Source: an uncultured Clostridia bacterium (GTDB taxonomy: Bacteria; Bacillota; Clostridia; Christensenellales; Borkfalkiaceae). From it: a DNA stretch of 58,172 nucleotides. A model generated the notes under the pieces. That model saw only the letters and a program-made list of their open reading frames with translations. It was not told the origin of the DNA and made no database searches. Positions 48,687-57,685 of this stretch are shown one piece after another. Both the position numbers and the translations under genes were made by a program. The DNA lies in assembly GCA_934272745.1 (NCBI GenBank), contig CAKQSI010000011.1:1-58172 (forward strand), in the 5' to 3' direction. The first letter of the stretch is position 1; the number at the start of each line of letters is the position of its first letter.

Positions 48687-49925
48687 ATGGATTACAGATA
48701 TCTCGCTTCTTTCGACGAAGAAATTGCCGCTGCCACCGAGCGCGAACTGCACCGCCAGCAGAGAAATATCGAACTGATTGCTTCCGAAAACATCGTCAGC
48801 CGCGCGGTACTTGCCGCGGCGGGTACCATTCTCACCAATAAATATGCCGAGGGGTATCCCGATCACCGTTATTACGGCGGCTGCGTTTACGTGGATGAAG
48901 TGGAAAACATCGCGCGCGAACGCGCCAAAAAACTATTCGGCGCCGAACACGCCAACGTGCAACCGCATTGTGGGGCGAACGCCAATCTCGCGACCTTTTA
49001 CGCATTGTTAAAACCGGGCGACACCGTGCTTTCCATGAGCCTTGCACACGGGGGACACCTTTCGCACGGTTCTCCCGTCAATATTTCCGGGAATTATTTC
49101 AACATCGTGCCGTACGGCGTTTCCGAAGAAACCGGACGGATCGATTACGACGAAGTACTGCGCCTTGCAAAGGAACATCGCCCCAGAATGATCCTTGCGG
49201 GCGCCTCGGCGTATCCCAGAGCCATCGACTTCAAACGCTTCCGCGAAATTGCGGACGAAGTGGGCGCCTACCTTATGGTGGATATGGCGCACATTGCCGG
49301 CTTGGTTGCCGCGGGCTTGCACCAAAGCCCCGTTCCGTACGCCGACGTCGTGACCACCACCACGCACAAAACTCTGCGCGGACCACGCGGCGGTATGATT
49401 CTCTGCAAAGAAAAATATGCGAAGATCATCGATAAAGCCGTATTCCCCGGCACGCAGGGTGGACCTTTGATGCACATCATCGCGGCAAAAGCCGTCGCTT
49501 TCAAAGAAGCGCTCGATCCCTCTTTCGTGACCTACCAAAAGCAGATTCTTGCCAACGCCAAACGCCTTGCGGAAGGGTTGCAGGGGTACGGGTTTAAACT
49601 GGTTTCGGGCGGGACGGACAACCACCTGATGCTGGTCGATCTGCAAAATTTCGGCGTGACCGGCAAGGAAACCGAAAAGCGGCTGGACGAAGTGTGTATT
49701 ACGGTCAACAAAAACGCGGTGCCGAACGACCCGCAAAGCCCGTTTATCACCAGCGGCGTTCGTATCGGGACGCCCGCTGTCACTTCGCGCGGGATGAAAG
49801 AAGCCGAAATGGACAAGATCGCCAGATGGATTTACGAAGTCACGACCGATTTCGACGCGTCCAAAGACAGAATCAAAGAAGAAACGGCGGAACTCGTCCG
49901 CAATTTCCCCATTTACGAAGACTGA
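48687..49925 (+). CDS. glyA: Serine hydroxymethyltransferase
   Basis: PLP enzyme that turns serine and THF into glycine and methylene-THF, the main one-carbon source. 412 residues, normal. The PLP lysine is Lys228 in TTTTHKTLRGPRGGMI. Also seen: IELIASENIVSRAVL, KYAEGYPDHRYYGGC and VQPHCGANANL. AAGGAG precedes the ATG. Placement between AICAR formyltransferase and purD ties one-carbon supply to the two formyltransferases in the same operon; this is the expected target logic of a ZTP switch. Confidence 0.98.
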   Translation: MDYRYLASFDEEIAAATERELHRQQRNIELIASENIVSRAVLAAAGTILTNKYAEGYPDHRYYGGCVYVDEVENIARERAKKLFGAEHANVQPHCGANANLATFYALLKPGDTVLSMSLAHGGHLSHGSPVNISGNYFNIVPYGVSEETGRIDYDEVLRLAKEHRPRMILAGASAYPRAIDFKRFREIADEVGAYLMVDMAHIAGLVAAGLHQSPVPYADVVTTTTHKTLRGPRGGMILCKEKYAKIIDKAVFPGTQGGPLMHIIAAKAVAFKEALDPSFVTYQKQILANAKRLAEGLQGYGFKLVSGGTDNHLMLVDLQNFGVTGKETEKRLDEVCITVNKNAVPNDPQSPFITSGVRIGTPAVTSRGMKEAEMDKIARWIYEVTTDFDASKDRIKEETAELVRNFPIYED

Positions 49926-49985
49926 CGAAGTTAACCCAATCATAAATCACAAAACACGCAAACAAAACGCACGAAAAGGAGCAAT

Positions 49986-51257
49986 ATGGATCTTCTTCTT
50001 GTCGGCGGCGGGGGCAGAGAACACGCCATCGCCAAAAAATTGAGAGAAAACGAAACGGTAGATAAAATTTACGTTCTTCCCGGAAACGGCGGCATGACCG
50101 ACGTCGCAACGCCCGTGCCGGAGATCGGCGCAAAAGATCTCGGAAAAATCGTGGCATTTGCCAAAGAAAAAAAGGTGGACTTTGCCGTCGTCGCGCCGGA
50201 CGATCCTCTGGTGCTCGGCTTGGTCGATCTTCTGGAGGACGCGGGGATTCCCGCGTTCGGACCGAAAAAGAACGCCGCCATCATCGAGGGCAGCAAAGCC
50301 TTTTCCAAAGCGCTGATGAAAAAATACGGCATTCCCACCGCGAAATACGAGGTGTTCACCGAAGAAAGCGCCGCGCTTTCCTATATCGATAAAGTCGGCG
50401 CTCCCGTCGTGGTAAAAGCGGACGGGCTGGCGCTCGGCAAAGGCGTCGTCGTCGCGGAAACGGTGGAAGAAGCCAAAACCGCCGTATGCGAGATGATGGA
50501 AAAGGGCAAATTCGGCGATTCCGGCAAAACCGTCGTCATCGAAGAGTTTTTAGAGGGACCGGAAGTTTCCGTGCTTTCTTTTACGGACGGCAAGGTGGTG
50601 TTGCCCATGGTTTCGTCCATGGACCACAAGCGCGCGAAGGACGGCGACAAAGGGCTCAATACCGGCGGCATGGGCGCCGTCGCTCCCAACCCTTATTATA
50701 CCGAAGAAATTGCCGAAGTCTGCCGCAAGACCATTTTCGAGCCGACGATCGCCGCCATGAATGCGGAAGGGCGGACTTTCCGCGGCTGTTTGTATTTCGG
50801 CTTGATGCTGACAAAAAACGGTCCTAAAGTTATCGAATATAACTGCCGCTTCGGCGATCCGGAAACGCAGGCGGTGCTGCCTCTCTTAAAAAGCGACCTT
50901 TTGACCGTTATGCAAAAAACGGCGGCGGGCAAACTGCAGCCTTCCGACGTGCAATTTTCCGATGACGCTGCCTGCTGCGTGGTGCTCTCTTCCGACGGAT
51001 ACCCGGAAAAATATGCGACGGGGTACGAAATTTCCCTTCCCGAAGAAGACGGCTTTTTAATCGACGTTGCCGGGGCGAAAATCAAGGACGGCAAACTGGT
51101 CACTGCGGGCGGAAGAGTGCTGGGCGTCGTCGCCGTGCGGAAAGACCTGAAAAATGCGATCGGCGCCGCGTATCGGGCTGCTTCCGGGGTGCAATTTGCA
51201 AACGCTTTTTACCGTAAAGACATCGGAAAACGCGCCCTTGCCGCCCTCAAAAAGTAA
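49986..51257 (+). CDS. purD: Phosphoribosylamine-glycine ligase
   Basis: ATP-grasp enzyme joining glycine to phosphoribosylamine. 423 residues. N-domain DLLLVGGGGREHAIAKKL. ATP-grasp segments VVVKADGLALGKGVVVAET and FLEGPEVSVLSFTDG. Substrate-side block DKGLNTGGMGAVAPNPYY and EYNCRFGDPETQAVLPLL with the metal-binding residues. AAAAGGAG precedes the ATG. 60 bp separate it from glyA, whose product glycine it consumes. Confidence 0.98.
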   Translation: MDLLLVGGGGREHAIAKKLRENETVDKIYVLPGNGGMTDVATPVPEIGAKDLGKIVAFAKEKKVDFAVVAPDDPLVLGLVDLLEDAGIPAFGPKKNAAIIEGSKAFSKALMKKYGIPTAKYEVFTEESAALSYIDKVGAPVVVKADGLALGKGVVVAETVEEAKTAVCEMMEKGKFGDSGKTVVIEEFLEGPEVSVLSFTDGKVVLPMVSSMDHKRAKDGDKGLNTGGMGAVAPNPYYTEEIAEVCRKTIFEPTIAAMNAEGRTFRGCLYFGLMLTKNGPKVIEYNCRFGDPETQAVLPLLKSDLLTVMQKTAAGKLQPSDVQFSDDAACCVVLSSDGYPEKYATGYEISLPEEDGFLIDVAGAKIKDGKLVTAGGRVLGVVAVRKDLKNAIGAAYRAASGVQFANAFYRKDIGKRALAALKK

Positions 51258-51276
51258 TTCCGGAAAAGGAGAAAGT

Positions 51277-54200
51277 ATGGTTTACAGAGTTTTCGTAGAA
51301 AAAAAACCGGCGTTCGCGATCGAAGCGAACAACCTCTTGCACGAACTGAACGACCTTTTGGGGCTGCCCGTAAAGACCCTGCGCATAATTAACCGTTACG
51401 ACGCCGAGGGGCTGACCGAAGAATTATTTTCCTACGCCGTGAAAACGGTGTTTTCCGAGCCGCAGACCGACGACGCTTCCGCGGAATTACAATTAAACGC
51501 GGGCGAAACCTGCTTTGCCGTGGAGTACCTGCCCGGTCAGTTCGACCAGCGCGCGGACAGCGCGGCGAGTTGTATCGCGCTCATTTCGCAGAAACAACGC
51601 CCCCTCGTCCGCACGGCGAAAGTGTACGTTTTAACCGGCGATATCACGCCCGAAGTGCTGGCAAAAGTCAAACGTTACGTTATCAATAAGGTGGAAGCGA
51701 GAGAAGCCTCCTTGGAAAAGCCCGCTTCGCTTGCGCTTGCCGTAAAGCAGCCCGAAAAAGTCAAAACGCTGACCGGTTTCCGTGCGCTGGATAAGGCGGG
51801 GCTTGCCGCGTTCGTCAAGCAGTACGCGCTTGCCATGGACGAAGACGACGCCGCGTTCTGCCGCGCTTATTTTGAAAAAGAGGGGAGAGATCCCACCCTG
51901 ACCGAGATCCGCATGCTGGATACTTACTGGTCGGATCACTGCCGCCATACGACCTTTTTAACCACCATCGACAAGGTGGAAACCTCGTCCGGGCTGCTGC
52001 AGAACGCCTACGACCGCTACCAAAAGATGCGCGAGGAAATGAAACGTACCAAACCCGTCAACCTGATGGACGTAGCAACGACGGGCGTGCGCTACCTCAA
52101 AAAGCAGGGACTTCTCGTTAAACTGGACGAGTCCGAAGAGATCAACGCCTGCACGGTGAAGATCGAAGTGACCGTAGACGGGAAAAAGGAAGACTGGCTG
52201 CTGCTTTTCAAAAACGAAACGCACAACCACCCGACCGAGATCGAGCCGTTCGGCGGCGCCGCGACCTGCATCGGCGGGGCAATCCGCGACCCCCTTTCGG
52301 GCAGAAGTTACGTTTACGCCGCTATGCGCGTGACGGGCGCGGGCGACCCCCTGACCCCGGTAGAAGACACGCTGCCCGGCAAACTTCCGCAGCGTAAGAT
52401 CGTGCAGACCGCAGCCGCGGGATATTCTTCCTACGGCAACCAGATCGGGCTTGCAACGGGCATTGTAGATGAATTGTACGACGAGGGCTACGTTGCCAAG
52501 CGTATGGAGATCGGCGCGGTGATCGCTGCCGCTCCCAAGGAAAACGTCGTGCGCGAAACGCCGCTTCCCGGCGACGCGGTCATTCTGATCGGCGGCAGAA
52601 CGGGACGCGACGGCTGCGGCGGGGCAACCGGTTCTTCCAAGTCCCACACCGCGGCTTCTATCGACACCTGCGGCGCGGAAGTGCAGAAAGGAAACGCTCC
52701 CGAAGAACGCAAATTGCAGCGCCTGTTCCGCAACCCCGCGTTCACCAAAAAGGTCAAACGCTGCAACGACTTCGGCGCGGGCGGCGTTTCGGTCGCCATC
52801 GGCGAACTTGCAGACGGACTAAAGATCGATCTCAGCCGCGTTCCCAAAAAATACGAAGGACTGGACGGTACCGAACTTGCCATTTCCGAATCGCAGGAGC
52901 GCATGGCGGTCGTCGTCGGAAAAGAAGACGTCGCCGAAGTTCTGCGCCTTGCGGAAGAAGAGAATCTGGAAGCGACGGAAGTCGCCGTCGTCACCGAATC
53001 GCCCCGCCTCGTTATGGTCTGGAACGGCGACGTGGTAGTGGACGTTTCCCGCGAGTTTTTGAATTCCAACGGCGCCGAAAAGCACACGACCGCCGTGATG
53101 GAGGCGCCCGAAGACTATCAAAAGCCTGCCGTGACCGACTTCAAAAAAGGCTATCTCGAACTGGTTTCCGACCTCAACGTCTGTTCCAAGCAAGGGCTTT
53201 CGGAACGGTTTGACTCCACGATAGGGAAAGGCACTGTGCTGATGCCCTTCGGCGGGAAATATCAGGCGACCCCCATTCAGGCAATGGTGCATAAAATCTC
53301 CACCGAAGCGGGCGATACCGAAGACGTTTCCTTTATGTCCTGGGGGTATAACCCGCAGATTACCAAAAAAAGTCCTTTCCACGGCGCTTATCTCGCCGTG
53401 ATCGAAAGCGTGTCCAAACTGATTGCAACGGGCGCGGATTTTTCGGACGTCTATCTGACCTTTCAGGAATATTTTGAAAAGCCGATGAACGATCCCGCGC
53501 GCTGGGGAAAGCCGCTTGCTGCGCTTCTCGGCGCATTGAAAGCGCAGGACGATCTGAAAATCGCTTCCATCGGCGGAAAAGACTCCATGAGCGGCACGTT
53601 CGAGCATATCGACGTCCCGCCCACGCTGGTTTCTTTTGCCGTCACGACGGGAAAGATTCCGGACGTCTGCACCAACCACTTCAAACTTCCCGGCAGCAAG
53701 GTTTCGCTGTTGAAAATCGACCAGGACGAAAACGGACTGTTCGACCCCGAAAAACTGATCGCGCTGTATCATAAAGTCACCGCGCTCATCCGGGACGGAA
53801 AGGTACTTTCCTGTTACACGCCGGGATTCGGCGGCGTTGCGGAAGCGGTCTTTAAGATGGCGATCGGCAACCGCCTCGGGTTTGCGTTCGATAAAAACCT
53901 GAAAAACGACGAGTTGTTCGGCTATAATTACGCCTCTTTCGTCCTCGAAAGCGCCGACGGGGAAGTGTACGGCACCCTTCTCGGCGAAACGACTTACCTT
54001 GCGGAATTTACCAAAGGGGGCGAAAAAATCGCCCTTTCCGATCTTCTTTCCGCTTACGAAGGCAAACTGGAACCGGTCTATCGCAGAAAAGTCGATCAGA
54101 ATATCGGTAAAATTCCGGAAATCAAGTACGTTTCCGAAGAAAAATACAAGGCGAAAACGAGCGTTGCCAAACCGCGCGTGCTGATCCCCGTATTCCCGGG

Positions 54201-54966
54201 TACCAACTGCGAATACGACAGCAAAAAGGCGGTGGAAGCCGCCGGCGCGAAAGCGGAGATCTTCGTAATCAACAACCTTTCGCCCGAAAAAATCAAGGAA
54301 AGCGCGGCGAGCCTTTCCGAGAAAATCCGATCGGCGCAGGCGATCTTTATTCCGGGCGGCTTCTCCGGCGGCGACGAGCCGGACGGCTCCGGCAAGTTCA
54401 TCACGGCGTTTTTCAGAAACGCGGAGATGAAAGATGCGGTTTCCGACCTTTTGCAGCGGCGTGACGGTTTGATGCTGGGGATCTGCAACGGTTTTCAGGC
54501 GCTCATTAAACTGGGACTGGTGCCCTTCGGCGAGATCCGCGACCCGGACGAAAACGCGCCCACGCTGACCTACAACAAAATTGCCCGCCACCAAAGCCGG
54601 ATCGTGCGGGTAAAGGCGGTTTCGGGTCGCTCGCCCTGGATGCTGAAAGTAAAACCCGGCGACGTGTTTGCCGTTCCCGTTTCTCACGGGGAAGGGCGCT
54701 TCGTGGCAAGTCCCGAAATGCTGAAAACCTTAGCTGAAAACGGGCAGATCGCCACGCAGTACGTCGATTACGCGGGCAATCCCACTTACGATATCGACTT
54801 CAACCCCAACGGGTCGGATATGGCGGTGGAAGGCATCTTCTCGCCGGACGGCAGAGTGTTCGGCAAAATGGGACATGCGGAACGCGTCGGCGCGGGACTG
54901 TATCAGAATTACGACGGCAATTTTGATATGAAGCTCTTTGAATCTTTGGTGGAATACTACAAATAA
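51277..54966 (+). CDS. purL: Phosphoribosylformylglycinamidine synthase, single-chain
   Basis: Converts FGAR to FGAM with glutamine and ATP. 1229 residues, the large clostridial single-polypeptide form that contains PurS-, PurL- and PurQ-like parts. Seen: YWSDHCRHTTF, the ATP/metal region FKNETHNHPTEIEPFGGAAT, and the C-terminal glutamine amidotransferase with the nucleophile Cys1070 in LGICNGFQALIKLG and the final histidine region SHGEGRF. GGAAAAGGAG selects the ATG at 51277; the frame opens in the end of purD at 51154. Last gene of the operon. purC, purF and purB are not in this window. Confidence 0.97.
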   Translation: MVYRVFVEKKPAFAIEANNLLHELNDLLGLPVKTLRIINRYDAEGLTEELFSYAVKTVFSEPQTDDASAELQLNAGETCFAVEYLPGQFDQRADSAASCIALISQKQRPLVRTAKVYVLTGDITPEVLAKVKRYVINKVEAREASLEKPASLALAVKQPEKVKTLTGFRALDKAGLAAFVKQYALAMDEDDAAFCRAYFEKEGRDPTLTEIRMLDTYWSDHCRHTTFLTTIDKVETSSGLLQNAYDRYQKMREEMKRTKPVNLMDVATTGVRYLKKQGLLVKLDESEEINACTVKIEVTVDGKKEDWLLLFKNETHNHPTEIEPFGGAATCIGGAIRDPLSGRSYVYAAMRVTGAGDPLTPVEDTLPGKLPQRKIVQTAAAGYSSYGNQIGLATGIVDELYDEGYVAKRMEIGAVIAAAPKENVVRETPLPGDAVILIGGRTGRDGCGGATGSSKSHTAASIDTCGAEVQKGNAPEERKLQRLFRNPAFTKKVKRCNDFGAGGVSVAIGELADGLKIDLSRVPKKYEGLDGTELAISESQERMAVVVGKEDVAEVLRLAEEENLEATEVAVVTESPRLVMVWNGDVVVDVSREFLNSNGAEKHTTAVMEAPEDYQKPAVTDFKKGYLELVSDLNVCSKQGLSERFDSTIGKGTVLMPFGGKYQATPIQAMVHKISTEAGDTEDVSFMSWGYNPQITKKSPFHGAYLAVIESVSKLIATGADFSDVYLTFQEYFEKPMNDPARWGKPLAALLGALKAQDDLKIASIGGKDSMSGTFEHIDVPPTLVSFAVTTGKIPDVCTNHFKLPGSKVSLLKIDQDENGLFDPEKLIALYHKVTALIRDGKVLSCYTPGFGGVAEAVFKMAIGNRLGFAFDKNLKNDELFGYNYASFVLESADGEVYGTLLGETTYLAEFTKGGEKIALSDLLSAYEGKLEPVYRRKVDQNIGKIPEIKYVSEEKYKAKTSVAKPRVLIPVFPGTNCEYDSKKAVEAAGAKAEIFVINNLSPEKIKESAASLSEKIRSAQAIFIPGGFSGGDEPDGSGKFITAFFRNAEMKDAVSDLLQRRDGLMLGICNGFQALIKLGLVPFGEIRDPDENAPTLTYNKIARHQSRIVRVKAVSGRSPWMLKVKPGDVFAVPVSHGEGRFVASPEMLKTLAENGQIATQYVDYAGNPTYDIDFNPNGSDMAVEGIFSPDGRVFGKMGHAERVGAGLYQNYDGNFDMKLFESLVEYYK

Positions 54967-55010
54967 TCGACGGTTTTTGCCGGGAATTTGTGAATAGAAA
55001 CAAGTCGTTC

Positions 55011-55046
55011 GGCGCGCGGCACTTTTGTGCCGCGCGCCGGCTTTAT
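55011..55046 (+). terminator. Probable terminator of the purine operon
   Basis: A perfect 12-bp stem GGCGCGCGGCAC (55011-55022) pairs with 55027-55038 around TTTT. The 3' T tract is weak (GGCTTTATAG), so it may act partly as an RNA-stability hairpin. Confidence 0.7.
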
Positions 55047-55161
55047 AGTGTACGGGATAAGAAGCCGCGTTGAATAAGCCTTGTCAAGCCGCTTGCGCGG
55101 CGTATAAGTTCCGGTTATACCGGGGCAAAAAAACCGGAAATGAAGAAATTTGCTATAACGG

Positions 55162-55190
55162 TTGACAAACCGGCGCTCCTGCAGTATACT
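55162..55190 (+). promoter_or_regulatory. Sigma-A promoter of the T-box transcript
   Basis: Consensus TTGACA at 55162-55167 and TATACT at 55185-55190, with a 17-bp spacer, directly before the T-box leader. Confidence 0.92.
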
Positions 55191-55196
55191 GTCCCA

Positions 55197-55457
55197 AACC
55201 GATGATTAAGAGTAGTACGTTTTCTTACATCGCCGAAAGAGAGTCGCGGAGGGTGGAATCGCGGCGGCGACGGAAAGCCGAATGGACTTAGGAGGGCGAC
55301 CGAAAGGGTTTTTCCCGAGTAGCAGTCGACGGGTACCGTACCCGTAAAAATGCGGACCGTATGATTGTACGGAAAAGCGGGCGCGAAAGCGTCAATTTGG
55401 GTGGCACCGCGGATCAATCCGTCCCAAGCGTAAGTATTCTGCGCTTGGGGCTTTTTG
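55197..55457 (+). promoter_or_regulatory. T-box riboswitch, tryptophan specifier
   Basis: The T-box sequence TGGCACCGCGG lies at 55402-55412. Stem I begins near 55205 with AGTA (55211-55214), which pairs in an S-turn with GAA just before the specifier. GAATGGAC places TGG (Trp) at 55283-55285, followed by a purine. Stem III is GGGTAC/GTACCC near 55332. The antiterminator uses GGG...GCGG with CCG...CCC; the terminator is CCCAAGCG (55423-55430) with CGCTTGGG (55442-55449) and a T tract to 55456. Uncharged tRNA-Trp should turn the transporter on. The specifier reading is by eye. Confidence 0.93.
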
Positions 55458-55515
55458 TTTTCCGCGGTTTATTTTTTTGCGGCGCCCCGGCGAACAGGAA
55501 AGGAGGAGAAAATTT

Positions 55516-55554
55516 ATGGGACTGATCCGATGGCGGGGATTGCGAAATCGATAA
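55516..55554 (+). CDS. Possible 12-codon ORF after the T-box
   Basis: AAAGGAGG (ending 55506) lies nine bases before an ATG at 55516 that opens MGLIRWRGLRNR and stops with TAA at 55552-55554. It contains one Trp. It lies between the T-box terminator and the transporter gene. A leader peptide or a remnant of a lost gene are both possible; chance is not excluded. No other gene is supported in 55457-55686. Confidence 0.35.
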   Translation: MGLIRWRGLRNR

Positions 55555-55686
55555 CGAGGAACTTCGCGTCGCTGCGGGCAGGAAAAGCGGAAAGCCGTAA
55601 AGAGGTTGTTCCGGGCAAAAAGGAATTGCTCTGACCGCGGCGCTTATAAAAATTTATTTCACGATCTATAAAAAGGAGAAAATCTT

Positions 55687-56649
55687 ATGAAAAAGTTGAT
55701 TTCCGCAATGCTTTCTCTTGCACTGCTTATTTTTGCCGGAAGCGCGCTTTCCGCCTGCGGAAGCGAAAAACCCACGATCGGTATTATTCAGTTCGGTTCG
55801 CACGGATCGCTCAACAACTGTTATACGGGGATCATCGAGGGGCTGAAAGAAACCGTTGACCTTTCCGCCTATAAGATCGAATACGTCAACAGTAATTTCG
55901 ATCCGTCCGTATCCTTGGCTCAGGCGCAAAAACTGGTCAATAAACGCGCCAAAGTGATCATTGCGATCGCCACACCGTCTGCCATTCAGGCGGCGACGGC
56001 CGCTGTCGGCACGGGTATTCCCACCGTATACTGCGCGGTGACGGACGCCTCTCAGGTGGCGAATTTCGCCGACCTTACGGGGACGAGCGATATTCCGGAC
56101 TTCGACGCGCAACTTGCGCTGGTTACGGCGTTTATGGGGAAGAGCGGCGTTACGATCGGCATTCTTTCCTCGACCGAAGAATCCAGCGACGGCGCGCAGA
56201 TCACCGCCATCAAAAAAGCGGCGGAGAACTATCCCGGTATGCGCATTCTGACCGAAACGGTAGCGGATATTTCCACCATCGACGTAAAAACCGACGCGTT
56301 GATCGCCGCGGGAGCGGATTGTTTTGTCAATCTGCTCGATAATACCGTCGTCGGCAGGCTGCAGAATATTCTGGTCAAAACCAACGCTGCGAATATTCCC
56401 GTATTCGGGAGCGAAATCGAACAGGTAAGAGCCGGATGTCTTGCCTCCGCGTCTATCGACTATATCACGGTGGGGAAACTTTCCGGAAGGCAAGCGGCGG
56501 AAATTCTGGCGGGAAAACCGGTGCGCGAGGTTGAAAAAAAGACCATGGAAAACCAGACCTATCCTTACTATAACAGCAAAGTGTTGGCAAAATTCCCCGC
56601 GCTTTCCCTGCCGCAGGGGATTGCGGGACTTAGCGACGTCGCAAAATAA
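55687..56649 (+). CDS. trpX: ABC transporter substrate-binding lipoprotein (TrpX-type)
   Basis: 320 residues. The signal peptide ends in the lipobox LSAC (KKLISAMLSLALLIFAGSALSAC), so it is a membrane-tethered lipoprotein. The mature part starts PTIGIIQFGSHGSLNN and contains VIIAIATPSAIQAATAAV and VGRLQNILVKTNAANIPVFGSE, typical of the ABC_sub_bind family (PF04392). Regulation by a Trp T-box and the following permease and ATPase fit the tryptophan importer TrpXYZ. AAGGAG precedes the ATG. Binding specificity is inferred from the T-box specifier, not from the protein. Confidence 0.87.
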   Translation: MKKLISAMLSLALLIFAGSALSACGSEKPTIGIIQFGSHGSLNNCYTGIIEGLKETVDLSAYKIEYVNSNFDPSVSLAQAQKLVNKRAKVIIAIATPSAIQAATAAVGTGIPTVYCAVTDASQVANFADLTGTSDIPDFDAQLALVTAFMGKSGVTIGILSSTEESSDGAQITAIKKAAENYPGMRILTETVADISTIDVKTDALIAAGADCFVNLLDNTVVGRLQNILVKTNAANIPVFGSEIEQVRAGCLASASIDYITVGKLSGRQAAEILAGKPVREVEKKTMENQTYPYYNSKVLAKFPALSLPQGIAGLSDVAK

Positions 56650-56749
56650 CGGGCAGGCTTTCTGCCGAAAGCCGGGCTTTCCGGTTATCGAACCGTGTCG
56701 GCAAAAACTATAAAACTCATAGAAAAATCGCTTATTTAAGGAAAAGATT

Positions 56750-57685
56750 ATGTTGTTTCTTTCTACTACTTTGGACGGGCTGCAGATGGGGCTTTGTTTT
56801 GCCGTCGTCGCGCTCGGAATGTACGTTGCGTATCGTATTCTGGATTTTCCCGATCTTTCGACGGACGGAACCTTTCCTCTCGGCGGGGTGGTCGGCACGA
56901 TCCTGATCGTGAAAGGAATCCCTGCGGGACTTGCGCTTTTCGGCGGGTTTTTTGCGGGCGCGGCTGCCGGCGCGCTGACCGGGTTTCTGCACGTGAAATG
57001 CAAAATCGGCAAACTGCTTTCGGGCATCATCGTCATGACGGGGCTTTTGTCGGTAACGCTGGCGCTCACGAAAATTCTGACGGGGACGGGGTTCACCGTC
57101 GTCAATTATTCGTATATCGTAAACGGTCTGAACGGGCTTTTCAACCGCGGAAGCGCCGTAAAAGGCGATCTGTTTATCACGCTCGTTCTCATCGGAATCG
57201 TCATCGCCGTCAAGGTGCTGCTCGATCTGTTTTTCCGCACCAGAACGGGATATTTATTGAAAGCCGCCGGCGATAACGAAGCGCTCGTGACCGCGCTCGG
57301 GAAAAACGTAGGCGCATACAAGATTCTGGGACTTTCGATTGCAAACGGGCTTGCGGGATTTTCCGGCGCGTTATTTTCGCAATATACGATGATGTACGAT
57401 AACGGCAGCGGCGCCGGCAAAGTAGTGCTTGCGCTTGCCGCGGTCATCATGGGTCTGGCGCTGTTTTCCAAAACGAAATTCGTCAAGCCGACCACGGCGG
57501 TCGTTTTCGGCGCGGTGATTTACTCGCTGCTGCTCAATTATTTTACGCTTTTGGACAACGACGGCACTTACTTAAAACTGATGAACGCTTTCTTCTTCGC
57601 CCTCATTTTAATCGTCAATAATCTGATCAAAAAACAGCGGGTGAAAAAGCAAAAGGCGGCGCGCCTTGCGGGGGAAGAATTATGA
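56750..57685 (+). CDS. trpY: ABC transporter permease (TrpY-type)
   Basis: 311 residues, about eight to nine helices. Starts LDGLQMGLCFAVVALGMYVAYRILDFPDLSTDGTFPLGG, typical of single-permease systems of the BPD_transp_2 family linked to ABC_sub_bind proteins. The cytoplasmic coupling segment is RTRTGYLLKAAGDNEALVTALGKNV. A lysine-rich C-terminus follows the last helix. AAGGAAAAG precedes the ATG. Its stop overlaps the start of the ATPase gene in ATGA, so translation is coupled. Confidence 0.9.
   Translation: MLFLSTTLDGLQMGLCFAVVALGMYVAYRILDFPDLSTDGTFPLGGVVGTILIVKGIPAGLALFGGFFAGAAAGALTGFLHVKCKIGKLLSGIIVMTGLLSVTLALTKILTGTGFTVVNYSYIVNGLNGLFNRGSAVKGDLFITLVLIGIVIAVKVLLDLFFRTRTGYLLKAAGDNEALVTALGKNVGAYKILGLSIANGLAGFSGALFSQYTMMYDNGSGAGKVVLALAAVIMGLALFSKTKFVKPTTAVVFGAVIYSLLLNYFTLLDNDGTYLKLMNAFFFALILIVNNLIKKQRVKKQKAARLAGEEL

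Noticed and set aside
52819..54687. 622-residue minus-strand frame
   Set aside because: Antisense to purL with no recognisable domain or ribosome-binding site.
55666..57105. 479-residue minus-strand frame
   Set aside because: Lies opposite trpX and trpY, whose proteins are clearly recognisable; a shadow of GC-rich codon use.
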